A stretch of 64,000 nucleotides of DNA from Streptantibioticus rubrisoli (GTDB lineage: Bacteria; Actinomycetota; Actinomycetes; Streptomycetales; Streptomycetaceae). The notes beneath the pieces are model-generated. The model was not told where the DNA came from. It was given only the letters and a program-made list of their open reading frames with translations, and searched no databases. The stretch spans positions 52,559-116,558 of the forward strand of contig NZ_JANFNH010000016.1 in assembly GCF_024436055.1 (NCBI RefSeq), given 5' to 3'. The position numbers and the translations under genes are program-made. Every line of letters starts with the position of its first letter. Position 1 is the stretch's first letter. Shown one piece after another: positions 43,851-52,165 of the stretch.

Positions 43851-45077
43851 ATGCATGAAAACGACGCGCCCGCATACCCCGTAGGGCTCCGCCTTGCCGG
43901 ACGGCGCGTCGTCGTGCTCGGCGGCGGCCAGGTCGCCCAGCGCCGACTGCCCTCGCTGGTCGCGGCCCGCGCCGAGGTCGTGGTGGTCTCACCGTCGGTC
44001 ACCGCGTCCGTCGAGGCGATGGTGGACGCGGGCGAGGTCCGCTGGGAGCGCCGCCGGTACCAGCCGGGCGACCTCGCCGACGCCTGGTACGCCGTGGTGG
44101 CCACCGACGACCCGCAGGCCAACGCCGCCGCGTCCGCCGAGGCCGAGCAGCGCCGGGTGTGGTGCGTACGCAGCGACGACGCCGACGCCGCCACCGCCTG
44201 GACCCCGGCCACCGGACGCAGCGAGGGCGTGACCGTCGCAGTGCTGACCGGCAGTGACCCGCGCCGTTCCGCCGCCGTGCGGGACGCGGTGGTGGAGGGC
44301 CTGCGCGACGGCACCCTCGCCGCCCCGCACCACCGGGCGCGCACCCCGTTCGTGGCACTGGTCGGCGGCGGTCCCGGCGACCCCGATCTGATCACCGTGC
44401 GCGGACGGCGGCTGCTCACCGAGGCCGACGTGGTGATCGCCGACCGCCTTGGCCCGCGCGACCTGCTTGACGAACTCCCGCCGCACGTCGAGGTGATCGA
44501 CGCGGCGAAGATCCCCTACGGGCGGGCGATGGCCCAGGAGGCCATCAACACCGCGCTGATCGAACACGCCAAGGCGGGCCGCTCGGTGGTGCGGCTCAAG
44601 GGTGGCGATCCGTTCGTCTTCGGACGCGGCATGGAGGAGGTCCAGGCGCTGGCCGAGGCCGGGATCGCCTGCACGGTGGTGCCCGGAATCTCCAGCTCCA
44701 TCAGCGTGCCGGAGGTGGCCGGGATCCCGGTGACCCACCGGGGCGTGGCACATGAGTTCACCGTCGTCAGCGGACACGTGGCGCCGGACGACCCCAGTTC
44801 GCTGGTGGACTGGGCGGCGCTGGCCCGACTGCGCGGCACGTTGGTGCTGATGATGGCGGTCGAGCGGATCGGCGAGATCGCCCGCACCCTCGTCGCGCAC
44901 GGCCGGGACGCCGAAACGCCGGTGGCCATCGTCCAGGAGGGCACCACGGCCGCCCAGCGCCGGGTCGACGCCACGCTGGCGACCGTCGCACAGACCGCGT
45001 CCGCCGAGGGCATCCGGCCGCCCGCGGTGATCGTGATCGGTGACGTGGTCGCCCTGGGCTCGGCTAACCGTGGGTAA
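43851..45077 (+). CDS. uroporphyrinogen-III methyltransferase / precorrin-2 dehydrogenase fusion
   Basis: A 408-residue CysG-like protein. Residues about 10-150 are the NAD-binding precorrin-2 dehydrogenase part (RRVVVLGGGQVAQRRL); residues about 160-400 are the SUMT methylase (VALVGGGPGDPDLITVRGRRLL, IPYGRAMAQEAINTALIEHA, RLKGGDPFVFGRGMEEV). It makes precorrin-2 for cobalamin and siroheme. The dehydrogenase/ferrochelatase half is shorter than in enteric CysG, so ferrochelatase activity is uncertain. ATG 43851 with GAGGAG upstream. Confidence 0.9.
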   Translation: MHENDAPAYPVGLRLAGRRVVVLGGGQVAQRRLPSLVAARAEVVVVSPSVTASVEAMVDAGEVRWERRRYQPGDLADAWYAVVATDDPQANAAASAEAEQRRVWCVRSDDADAATAWTPATGRSEGVTVAVLTGSDPRRSAAVRDAVVEGLRDGTLAAPHHRARTPFVALVGGGPGDPDLITVRGRRLLTEADVVIADRLGPRDLLDELPPHVEVIDAAKIPYGRAMAQEAINTALIEHAKAGRSVVRLKGGDPFVFGRGMEEVQALAEAGIACTVVPGISSSISVPEVAGIPVTHRGVAHEFTVVSGHVAPDDPSSLVDWAALARLRGTLVLMMAVERIGEIARTLVAHGRDAETPVAIVQEGTTAAQRRVDATLATVAQTASAEGIRPPAVIVIGDVVALGSANRG

Positions 45078-45095
45078 CTCGGGTCGCCCCCGCCG

Positions 45096-45124
45096 TTGGC
45101 ACCTCGGACGGGACAAGGCAGTAT
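45096..45124 (+). promoter_or_regulatory. promoter of a leaderless mRNA
   Basis: TTGGCA (45096-45101) and CAGTAT (45119-45124) with a 17-base spacer; the GTG start is six bases after the -10 element. The spacing means the transcript should begin at or next to the start codon. Confidence 0.55.
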
Positions 45125-45130
45125 CACCCT

Positions 45131-45949
45131 GTGGCTGAGCTCATCACGATCGACGACCCAGACGACCCGCGGCTGCGCGACTACACCCGGCTGACCGACG
45201 TGGAGCTGCGGCGGCGGCGCGAACCGGCCGAGGGCCTGTTCATCGCCGAGGGTGAGAAGGTCATCCGCCGCGCCCGGCACGCCGGTTACCAGATGCGGTC
45301 GATGCTGCTGTCGGCGAAGTGGGTCGACACGATGCGCGACGTCATCGACGAAGTCCCAGCGCCCGTCTACGCGGTGAGTCCGGACGTCGCCGAGCAGGTC
45401 ACCGGCTACCACGTCCACCGCGGCGCCCTCGCCTCGATGGAGCGCAAGCCACTGCCGGACGCGGCCGACGTGCTCGCCGAGGCACGGCGGATCGTGGTCA
45501 TGGAAGCGGTGAACGACCACACCAACATCGGCGCCGTGTTCCGCAGCGCCGCCGCGCTCGGCATGGACGCGGTACTGCTCTCACCGGACTGCGCCGATCC
45601 GCTCTACCGCCGTTCGGTCAAGGTGTCGATGGGCGCGGTCTTCTCCGTCCCCTACGCGCGGCTGGAGCAGTGGCCGCGCGATCTGGAGACGGTACGCGAG
45701 GGCGGTTTCCGGCTGCTCGCCCTCACCCCGGACGCCAAGGCCGAGGACATCGACGTGGTGGCGCCGCACCGCATGGAGCGGGTGGCGCTCATGCTCGGCG
45801 CCGAGGGCGAGGGCCTGTCCACCCGGGCGCTGGTCGCCGCCGACCAGTGGGTGCGCATCCCGATGGCCCACGGCGTGGACTCGCTCAACGTGGGCGCCGC
45901 CGCGGCCGTGGCCTTCTACGCGGTCACGGCCGGGCGCCCGGTGGCCTAA
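45131..45949 (+). CDS. TrmH-family 2'-O-ribose RNA methyltransferase
   Basis: A 272-residue SPOUT methyltransferase, the second of this class in the window. N-terminal substrate-binding part (FIAEGEKVIRRARHAGYQ), then knot motifs VMEAVNDHTNIGAVFRSAAALGM, LMLGAEGEGLSTRALV and MAHGVDSLNVGAAAAVAFY. Target RNA unknown. GTG 45131 has no ribosome site but lies six bases after a good -10 element. Confidence 0.9.
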   Translation: MAELITIDDPDDPRLRDYTRLTDVELRRRREPAEGLFIAEGEKVIRRARHAGYQMRSMLLSAKWVDTMRDVIDEVPAPVYAVSPDVAEQVTGYHVHRGALASMERKPLPDAADVLAEARRIVVMEAVNDHTNIGAVFRSAAALGMDAVLLSPDCADPLYRRSVKVSMGAVFSVPYARLEQWPRDLETVREGGFRLLALTPDAKAEDIDVVAPHRMERVALMLGAEGEGLSTRALVAADQWVRIPMAHGVDSLNVGAAAAVAFYAVTAGRPVA

Positions 45950-45973
45950 GCGGCATCCGCGAGGCCGCTTAGG
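45945..45973. terminator. shared terminator, RNA methyltransferase / acyl-CoA dehydrogenase
   Basis: A perfect 10-bp stem (45945-45954 with 45964-45973), 9-base loop, spanning the TAA stop of the plus-strand gene and ending four bases from the stop of the minus-strand gene. Confidence 0.7.
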
Positions 45974-45976
45974 GCC

Positions 45977-47113
45977 TCACACGGCTGCGGGCAGGTCCAC
46001 GAGGGCGGCGAGCGCCGCCCGGTGCCGTCCCGGTGTGCCCAGCGCGATCTCACTGGACTTGGCCCGCTTGAGGTAGAGATGGGCCGGATGCTCCCAGGTC
46101 ATTCCGATGCCGCCGTGCAGCTGCACGCACTCCTCCGCCGCGCGGACCGCCGCCGGTGCGCAGTACGCCTGGGCCACGGCAACCAGTACGGCGGTGTCGG
46201 GGTCGCCCTTGGCCAGCGCGTCGGCGGCGGCCCGTGCGGCGGCACGTGCCGAGACCACCTCGAGCCAGACGTCGGCCAGACGGTGCTTGAGCGCCTGGAA
46301 GGAACCCACGACACGCCCGAACTGCCGACGCTGGCCCAGGTAGTTGACGGTCTCGTCCAGGCACCACTGCGCCACCCCGACCTGTTCCGAGGCGAGCAGT
46401 CCGGCGCCGGTCAGCAGCGCTCGGTCCAGCGCGGCGGTGGCGGTCGGCCCCACCACGAGCCGCGCGGCCGGAACCGCGGCCAACTCGATGTCGGCGATGG
46501 GCCGGGTCAGGTCCAGCGGGGTGGCGGCGCTGATCCGGACGCCGGGCGCGTCGGCCGCGACCTCGTACAGGCCCGGTCCGTCGGGGCCGATACCAGGGAC
46601 GAGCAGCAGGTCCGCCGCCGTCGCGTCGGCGACGCTGGAGACCCGTCCGCTCAACTCACCGCGCGCGTCGGCACGTACGCCTTGTGGGAACGCGCTGCCC
46701 GGCGCGGTGGACAGCGGCACCGCCAGCGTGGCGGTCGACTCGCCGGACGCCAGTCGGCCGAGCAGCGTGGCGACGCGCCCGTCACCGGTGTCACAGCCCA
46801 GCAGCGCGCTCGTGGCCAGTACCGCACTGCCGAGGAACGGTACCGGGGCCACCGCGCCGCCCAACTCCTCCAGCACGACGCCGACTTCCCGGGCCGAGGC
46901 GCCCTGGCCGCCGAGCTTCTCCGGCACCAGCAGCCCGGCCAGCCCGAGCTGCAGCCGCAACGTCCGCCAGAGGTCCAGGTCGTAGGGCGTGTCGCTGTCG
47001 CAGCGGGCGAGCACCGCCGACGCCGGGCAGCGGTCGGCCAGCAGATCGCGCACCGCCGAGCGCAGGTCGTCTTCCACGTCGGAGTACAGCAGGTCAAGGC
47101 CAGCGGAGCTCAT
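45977..47113 (-). CDS. acyl-CoA dehydrogenase, likely non-catalytic partner subunit
   Basis: A 378-residue ACAD-fold protein: N-terminal helical domain (LRSAVRDLLADR), a middle domain, then QRRQFGRVVGSFQALKHRLADV and CVQLHGGIGMTWEHPAHLYLKRAKSSEIALG. The position where simple ACADs carry the catalytic Glu-Gly (as in YEGTSQ) has no equivalent glutamate here. Its ATG overlaps the stop of the upstream dehydrogenase (ATGA). This fits the heterotetrameric ACADs of actinomycetes, known from steroid side-chain catabolism. Substrate not determined. Confidence 0.88.
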   Translation of the reverse strand: MSSAGLDLLYSDVEDDLRSAVRDLLADRCPASAVLARCDSDTPYDLDLWRTLRLQLGLAGLLVPEKLGGQGASAREVGVVLEELGGAVAPVPFLGSAVLATSALLGCDTGDGRVATLLGRLASGESTATLAVPLSTAPGSAFPQGVRADARGELSGRVSSVADATAADLLLVPGIGPDGPGLYEVAADAPGVRISAATPLDLTRPIADIELAAVPAARLVVGPTATAALDRALLTGAGLLASEQVGVAQWCLDETVNYLGQRRQFGRVVGSFQALKHRLADVWLEVVSARAAARAAADALAKGDPDTAVLVAVAQAYCAPAAVRAAEECVQLHGGIGMTWEHPAHLYLKRAKSSEIALGTPGRHRAALAALVDLPAAV

Positions 47114-48303
47114 CGGGGCAGGTCCTTCCAGGCGGCGTCCTTGTCGGTACGCGGTTCCGAGGGCAGGCCGAGCACCCGTTCCGCGATGATGTTGCGCAGG
47201 ATCTCCGAGGTGCCGCCCTCGATGGAGTTGCCCTTGGCGCGCAGATAGCGGTAGCCCGCGTCGCGCCCGTAGAAGTCCACCGTGTCGGGGCGGGTGTTCG
47301 TCCAGTCCCCGTAGCGCAGCCCCTCCTCGCCGAGCAGTTCCAACTCCAGTCCGCTGATGGCCTGGTTGAGCCGGGCGAAGGCGAGCTTCATCCCGGATCC
47401 CTCGGGTCCGGGCGCGCCGACGGCGAGTTGCTGGCGTACGCGTTGTGTGGTGAGCCGGGTGGCCTCGGCGTCCACCCACAACCGCAGCAGCCGGTCGTGT
47501 AGTTCGGGGGTGCGCAGTTCCGGACGCTCGCGCCAGGTGGTGGCGGCACGGGCGATCATGCCGCCCTCGCGGGGGAGTTCGGAGCCGCCGATCGCCACCC
47601 GCTCATTCATCAACGTCGTCTGCGCGACCCGCCATCCGTCGCCGACCTCGCCCAGCCGCAGTGTGTCCGGGATCCGCACATCGGTCAGGAAGACCTCGTT
47701 GAACTCCGCCTCACCGGTGATCTGCCGCAGGGGGCGGACCTCCACACCCGGATCGGTCATGTCGCAGACGAAGTACGTGATGCCGCGGTGCTTGGGCACA
47801 TCGGGGTCGGTACGGGCGATGAGGATGGCCCAACGGGCGTTGTGCGCGTTGGAGGTCCAGACCTTCTGGCCGGTCACCACCCAGTCGTCGCCATCGCGCA
47901 CCGCGCGGGTGCCCAGCCCGGCGAGGTCGGAGCCCGCGCCGGGCTCGCTGAACAACTGGCACCACACCTTTTCGCCGAGCCACAACGGGCGCAGGAAGCG
48001 CTTGCGCTGCGCGTCCGTTCCGTACTGGAGAATGGTTGGCGCGGCCATGCCGAGGCCGATGCCGATCCTGCGCGGTTCGTTGTCCGGCGCGCCTGCGGCC
48101 GCCAACTCGGCGTCCACCACGCTCTGCAGGGCGCGCGGCGCGCCCAGTCCGCCGAGCCCCGGCGGAAAGTGCACCCAGGCGAGCCCGGCATCGAACCGGG
48201 CCCGCAGGAACTCCAGCCGCGGGGTGCTGACCGGGTCGTACTCGTCCAGCAACTCCCGCACCCGCCGCAACACGTCCGCCGTGCCCGGCTCCTTCCCCGC
48301 CAT
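47110..48303 (-). CDS. acyl-CoA dehydrogenase, catalytic partner subunit
   Basis: A 397-residue ACAD: FSEPGAGSDLAGL (FAD/substrate loop), VTGQKVWTSNAH, NERVAIGGSELPREG and, near the C-terminus, GNSIEGGTSEILRNIIAERVLGLP with the expected catalytic Glu in IEGGTSE. Paired and coupled with the downstream ACAD, so the two probably form an alpha2beta2 enzyme oxidising a CoA thioester. ATG 48301-48303 behind GAGAGGA. A CAAGCGCTTG palindrome lies upstream. Confidence 0.9.
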   Translation of the reverse strand: MAGKEPGTADVLRRVRELLDEYDPVSTPRLEFLRARFDAGLAWVHFPPGLGGLGAPRALQSVVDAELAAAGAPDNEPRRIGIGLGMAAPTILQYGTDAQRKRFLRPLWLGEKVWCQLFSEPGAGSDLAGLGTRAVRDGDDWVVTGQKVWTSNAHNARWAILIARTDPDVPKHRGITYFVCDMTDPGVEVRPLRQITGEAEFNEVFLTDVRIPDTLRLGEVGDGWRVAQTTLMNERVAIGGSELPREGGMIARAATTWRERPELRTPELHDRLLRLWVDAEATRLTTQRVRQQLAVGAPGPEGSGMKLAFARLNQAISGLELELLGEEGLRYGDWTNTRPDTVDFYGRDAGYRYLRAKGNSIEGGTSEILRNIIAERVLGLPSEPRTDKDAAWKDLPR

Positions 48304-48331
48304 ACGCCCGTCCTCTCAGCTGGGAACTAAG

Positions 48332-48341
48332 CAAGCGCTTG
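48332..48341. promoter_or_regulatory. palindromic operator upstream of the ACAD pair
   Basis: CAAGCGCTTG, in the context AGCAAGCGCTTGGA, 28 bases upstream of the acyl-CoA dehydrogenase ATG. It matches 13 of the positions of AnCAAGnnCTTGnT, the KstR2 (TetR-family) consensus as I remember it. No such regulator is encoded in the window. Confidence 0.45.
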
Positions 48342-48971
48342 GAAACCTACCCAAGCGCGGCGGCCCGCGCCAGAGCGCGGTGCGACCTTTCTGCGATTCC
48401 GGCCCCGACGGCCGAGCCCTTTCGCCCTGCGGGTGCGCGATGCGCGGAGCCGTCTCCCGCCCTCGCTGCGGCCCGTCCGCCCTTTGCCTGGCCTGCGGCG
48501 AGCCCGTCACCGCCGGTCCACGGCGAGGGGGTTGCCCACCGCGGCGGCGGATATGGCTCGGGGGCAGGCCCCCGCAAACCTCCGCCAGAGATGGCGCCCG
48601 CCCCAAATCAGCGCGAGGGCCCCACGATGACGCGGCTGGGCGGTGCCGCACCGGCCGCGCACCCCAACCGAGAGTCACAAGGGGGACTTGCGAACCGCAG
48701 CCCGGGTTGCCACCAAATTCCGCCGCGATGGCGAGCACTCCCGTGACGCGGCCCGGCGGTGTCGAACGTGCCGTTCCCGCAGGGCTGGGGCGTCGCGCGG
48801 TCGGTCCGGCGCCCACCCCAGATTCCGCCGCGACGGCGAGCACCCCCATGACGCGGCCCGGCGGTGTCGAACCAGCCGTACCCCAAAACGCCCCAAAGCA
48901 CCGCGCAAACCGCGCACCGCACACGCACCGCGCCCCCAGCCAAAGCCCGCGCCGGTGCGGCGCGGGAGGGG
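48342..48971. other. long non-coding gap with degenerate GC-rich repeats
   Basis: About 630 bases without a credible gene between the ACAD pair and the kinase gene. Long open frames on both strands cross the repeats but have irregular composition. A GGGGGC-AG-GCCCCC-like hairpin lies near 48570. The right half holds the direct repeat listed separately. Confidence 0.6.
48717..48879. repeat. two ~58-bp direct repeats, 105 bp apart
   Basis: 48717-48774 and 48822-48879 share ATTCCGCCGCGAnGGCGAGC, then ACGCGGCCCGGCGGTGTCGA, with a few substitutions. They look like copies of a dispersed intergenic element. Confidence 0.8.
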
Positions 48972-50240
48972 CTACGGCGCCGCGGTAGCGGGCCGTACCG
49001 TGGGGGGCGTCGGCGAGCCGACGACCCCGAGGCTGCGGGCCGGTCCCTCGCATCCCTGGGCCATCGCGATGCCCAACGCGACCAGCAGCGTGACCGTCAC
49101 GAACACGATCAACCGCTGCCGGAGCAGGCCGCGATCCCGCCGCTTGGCAGTGCGCCGCGCCGCCTGGCCACCCCGTACCGTCGAAGGCCGCTGCGGAGCA
49201 GGAGGCCGCGAAGCGGGAGTCCGCTGCGGCGGCCGGGCCGCCCCCCGCCCCGCGCCGGAGCGGGGCACCGGCGTGCGCGGCGTACCGGTACGCACCGGAG
49301 TGCCCCCGGACGCGCCCTCCGTAGGCGCCACGCGCCGCTCAGTGCGCTGCTCGGCGTACTCCTGAGCGCGGCGGCCGACCGGCCGCTCCCCGCGCGGAAC
49401 CGGTGCCTTGGGCAGCGCGAGCCCCCGCGCCTCCCGGGCGGCGATCTCCGAGAGCCGCTCCGCCAGCCGAGCAGTGCTCGGCCGGTCCTGCGGCTCCTTC
49501 GCCAGACACGCGTGCACCAGCGGAGCCAGCGAGTCCGGTACCCCCCGCAGATCCGGCTCCTCGTGCACCACCCGATACAGCATGACCTCCGAACCGCCTT
49601 GCCCGAAGGGGGAGTCGGCCGCCGCCGCGTAACACAGCGTGGCGCCGAACGCGAACACGTCCGTCGCCGGGGTGACCGCCGCACCGCGCACCTGTTCAGG
49701 TGCGAGGAAACCGGGCGAGCCCACCGCGGTGCCGACATGCGTCAGCGTGGTCGCGCCGGTGGACCAGGCGATGCCGAAGTCGATGATGCGCGGCCCCTTG
49801 GGGGAGAGCAGGATGTTCGACGGCTTGAGATCCCGGTGGACCACCCCCGCGTCGTGCACCGCTACCAGGCCCTCGGCCAGCGCAGCGCCGATCGCGGCGA
49901 CCTCGGCGGCGGGCAGTGGCCCCTCCGCGCTGACCTTGTCGTACAGCGAGGGCCCTGGCACGTACTGGGTGGCGAACCACGGCCGGTCCGCATCGAGGTC
50001 CGCGGCCACCAGCCGCGCCGTGCAACCGCCACGGATCCGGCGCGCCGCCGACACCTCACGGGCGAACCGTTGCCGGAACTCCTGATCCTCCGCCAACTCC
50101 GGGCGGATCACCTTCAACGCCACCCGCTGACCGCGCTTGTCGGCGCCCAGATAGACCACGCCCATCCCGCCGGCGCCGAGCCGCCTGTGCAGCCGGAACG
50201 AGCCGACGACACGCGGATCCTCGCGCCGGAGCCGCATCAT
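48972..50240 (-). CDS. membrane-anchored serine/threonine protein kinase
   Basis: A 422-residue Hanks-type kinase. Kinase domain about 15-270: LGAGGMGVVYLG (P-loop), catalytic-site lysine K43 in VALKVIRPE, HRDLKPSNILL (catalytic loop), IIDFGIAW and GTAVGSPGFLAPEQ (activation segment and APE-like). A Pro/Arg-rich linker (about 280-365) leads to one membrane helix LIVFVTVTLLVALGIAM and a short outside tail without PASTA repeats. ATG 50240 is eight bases after GGAAGG; ATG 50246 is too close to that site. Target unknown. Confidence 0.9.
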   Translation of the reverse strand: MMRLRREDPRVVGSFRLHRRLGAGGMGVVYLGADKRGQRVALKVIRPELAEDQEFRQRFAREVSAARRIRGGCTARLVAADLDADRPWFATQYVPGPSLYDKVSAEGPLPAAEVAAIGAALAEGLVAVHDAGVVHRDLKPSNILLSPKGPRIIDFGIAWSTGATTLTHVGTAVGSPGFLAPEQVRGAAVTPATDVFAFGATLCYAAAADSPFGQGGSEVMLYRVVHEEPDLRGVPDSLAPLVHACLAKEPQDRPSTARLAERLSEIAAREARGLALPKAPVPRGERPVGRRAQEYAEQRTERRVAPTEGASGGTPVRTGTPRTPVPRSGAGRGAARPPQRTPASRPPAPQRPSTVRGGQAARRTAKRRDRGLLRQRLIVFVTVTLLVALGIAMAQGCEGPARSLGVVGSPTPPTVRPATAAP

Positions 50241-50523
50241 CGCCATGTCCTTCCCCTACCTCCGGTGGGAAGGCCCTGCCCGCCCGTCGCCCCCCACCGT
50301 GCTCGATGGTGGCGCCGCACGCCGTGTGACACCCGCCCGGTCCGTCTGACGAGGCACAGCTTACGGACTGACCGGCCGGGACGCGGAGAGGCGCCGCACG
50401 CGTCAACGGACGGATTGTCAGTGGTCGGTGGGATCCTGGTCAGGTGGGCACCGGTCCGCCGCCGCGATCGGGCGGAGTTGCCCCATCTCACCAACCGCCC
50501 GTCGGATGAGGGGGATTGACGGC

Positions 50524-50766
50524 ATGAAAGGTGATCGTGTGGAGATAGTGGTGGACGCGGGGGACACCACGCGTACCTACGAGGTGATGGCCACCAGGGC
50601 CGGGCGCCGGGTGGAGACCGCGGTGCGTCGCGGGGTGGTCGAAGTGAGTGAAGTCACCAGGAGCGGCTCCGTGGTGCGTACCGCGCGGTTCATGGCGAAC
50701 CGGGTACTCGCGCTCGTGGAGCAGCCGATACCCAGGGACGAGGCGGAGGAGGCGGACGGCGCGTAG
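50524..50766 (+). CDS. conserved small protein, unknown function
   Basis: An 80-residue protein starting MKGDRVEIVVDAGDTTRTYEV, rich in charged residues and probably all-beta in the first half (VEIVV, TYEVMAT, VVEVSEV, VVRTARFMANRVLALVEQP). No family recognised. ATG 50524 follows GAGGGGGA. Divergent from the kinase gene; the shared 283-base promoter region has no clear operator. Confidence 0.7.
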   Translation: MKGDRVEIVVDAGDTTRTYEVMATRAGRRVETAVRRGVVEVSEVTRSGSVVRTARFMANRVLALVEQPIPRDEAEEADGA

Positions 50767-51056
50767 CGCCGGTTGACGTGCGCCGCGGCGGGGACCCGGG
50801 GGCGCCCGCGAGGGGATCCCCTGAGGGACTCGGGCGGGCGTCTCCAACCAGGGGAGTACTCCGGGAGCCGCGGCGTCATCCTCGGGGAGGCCAGCGAAGC
50901 TGTACGAGGGCATGACGACCCGCACCTCCCGCGCGCCTAGTGTTGAGGTCAAGCGGCGGGCAGCACACTCGTCCCCCGAGGTCAGAGCCCGCCGCTGCCA
51001 AGGCTGGTAATCATGCGAACGATCACGGTGGGAAGAGGAAGGCAGGGGGAGCGGCC

Positions 51057-51263
51057 ATGACGGACTCGGCGGCACGCGCGGTCAGGCGCGTACGCGAGCT
51101 GAAGTCCACCGCGCTGCCCGCGGGAAGCCGGACGGGGACCCGGCACCCGCTGGTGGCCGTCGCCATGGCCGTCCCGCCAGCCGTGCTGCTGGCTGTGGCC
51201 TGCGGCGGCTGGCACGCCGTGGTCGTACAGGCGTCGTCCGTGGCTGGGTTGATGGGGCGCTGA
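51057..51263 (+). CDS. small membrane protein, unknown function
   Basis: A 68-residue protein: basic N-terminus (ARAVRRVRELKST), then one membrane segment HPLVAVAMAVPPAVLLAVACGGW. ATG 51057 has GGCAGGGGGAG upstream; the open frame to 50940 adds a non-conserved stretch. The 290 bases before it (50767-51056) show no gene. A strong terminator follows. Confidence 0.55.
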   Translation: MTDSAARAVRRVRELKSTALPAGSRTGTRHPLVAVAMAVPPAVLLAVACGGWHAVVVQASSVAGLMGR

Positions 51264-51347
51264 CGAAGCGTTCGTGGTCCGGGAGAGCGGCCCGGGCGGG
51301 AAACCGGCGACAGGACCCCGTGGGGACGGGGGGCGAAACGGACGGCA

Positions 51348-51384
51348 CGGGGCCCGGACACCTGGGAGAGGTGTCCGGGCCCCG
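51348..51384 (+). terminator. strong terminator after the small membrane protein gene
   Basis: A perfect 16-bp stem (51348-51363 with 51369-51384) with a 5-base GGGAG loop, followed by GTCTTA. Confidence 0.85.
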
Positions 51385-51406
51385 GTCTTACCCATCGGTC
51401 TTCTCT

Positions 51407-51466
51407 GACGCCAGTGAAACGGCGGTGACGCCAGTGGAACGGCGGCGGCGCCAGCGGAACCGTCGC
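51407..51466. repeat. three 20-bp imperfect tandem repeats
   Basis: Units at 51407, 51427 and 51447 resemble GACGCCAGTGGAACGGCGGC with one to four changes each. They lie between two terminators. Confidence 0.7.
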
Positions 51467-51483
51467 TTCGCTGGGAGACGACT

Positions 51484-51510
51484 GAGGGCCGGAGCATCGC
51501 TCCGGCCCTC
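51484..51510 (-). terminator. terminator of the tRNA cluster
   Basis: A perfect 11-bp stem (51484-51494 with 51500-51510) and 5-base loop, just downstream of the last tRNA of the minus-strand cluster. Confidence 0.75.
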
Positions 51511-51520
51511 GGCCTCGGTG

Positions 51521-51592
51521 TGGACGATACTGGGATTGAACCAGTGACCTCTTCCGTGTCAGGGAAGCGCTCTCCCGCTGAGCTAATCGTCC
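51521..51592 (-). tRNA. tRNA-Val(GAC)
   Basis: 72 bases: 7-bp acceptor GGACGAT/ATCGTCC, D arm, anticodon loop CTGACAC with GAC, T arm with GGTTCAATCC, discriminator A. No encoded CCA. Last of a five-gene minus-strand cluster. Confidence 0.96.
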
Positions 51593-51620
51593 TTGTACAA
51601 CAGCCCTGGTGGGGGCCTGG

Positions 51621-51692
51621 TGCGCGATACTGGGATTGAACCAGTGACCTCTTCCGTGTCAGGGAAGCGCTCTCCCGCTGAGCTAATCGCGC
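51621..51692 (-). tRNA. tRNA-Val(GAC), variant acceptor stem
   Basis: 72 bases, identical to its neighbours except in the acceptor stem, which is GCGCGAT/ATCGCGC with compensating changes on both sides. Anticodon GAC, discriminator A. Confidence 0.96.
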
Positions 51693-51734
51693 GGGCGGCA
51701 CCGCAGGGGCACCGTAGGGTCCTGACGGACCCAG

Positions 51735-51806
51735 TGGACGATACTGGGATTGAACCAGTGACCTCTTCCGTGTCAGGGAAGCGCTCTCCCGCTGAGCTAA
51801 TCGTCC
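51735..51806 (-). tRNA. tRNA-Val(GAC)
   Basis: 72 bases, the same sequence as the copy at 51521-51592: acceptor GGACGAT/ATCGTCC, anticodon loop CTGACAC (GAC). Confidence 0.96.
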
Positions 51807-51807
51807 G

Positions 51808-51878
51808 AGGTGGAGACGGGATTTGAACCCGTGTAGACGGCTTTGCAGGCCGTTGCCTCGCCTCTCGGCCACTCCACC
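51808..51878 (-). tRNA. tRNA-Cys(GCA)
   Basis: 71 bases: acceptor GGTGGAG/CTCCACC, anticodon loop CTGCAAA (GCA), discriminator U as usual for tRNA-Cys. Only one base from the tRNA-Val downstream, so processing of a common transcript is expected. Confidence 0.96.
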
Positions 51879-51904
51879 AAGCGAGGATCCAAGGACCCCC
51901 TCCG

Positions 51905-51977
51905 AGCGGACGACGGGATTCGAACCCGCGACCCTCACCTTGGCAAGGTGATGCTCTACCAACTGAGCCACGTCCGC
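51905..51977 (-). tRNA. tRNA-Gly(GCC)
   Basis: 73 bases: acceptor GCGGACG/CGTCCGC, anticodon loop TTGCCAA (GCC), discriminator U. First gene of the cluster in transcription order. Confidence 0.96.
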
Positions 51978-52165
51978 GTGTGTCTCCCCCGGACACCGTC
52001 CGGGAGTGATCTCCGCCGGTTCGCTTCCGCGTCCCGGCGACGTGTTGAACTCTAGCGGAATTCCGCGTCAGCTCAAATTCCGTTTCCGCAGCGTGCCGGG
52101 CAGGTAGAGGGTGGACGGAGGTAGCGTCGACAACGGAAGGGGCGCAGGAGCGGAGGGCGACGACC

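Noticed and set aside
48316..49053. 245-codon minus-strand open frame in the gap after the kinase gene
   Set aside because: It overlaps the kinase C-terminus and crosses the direct repeats; it has irregular composition and no domain.
51521..51977. Integrative element in the tRNA cluster
   Set aside because: All tRNA genes are intact, no partial tRNA repeat, integrase or excisionase is nearby, and flanking genes look like core genes.
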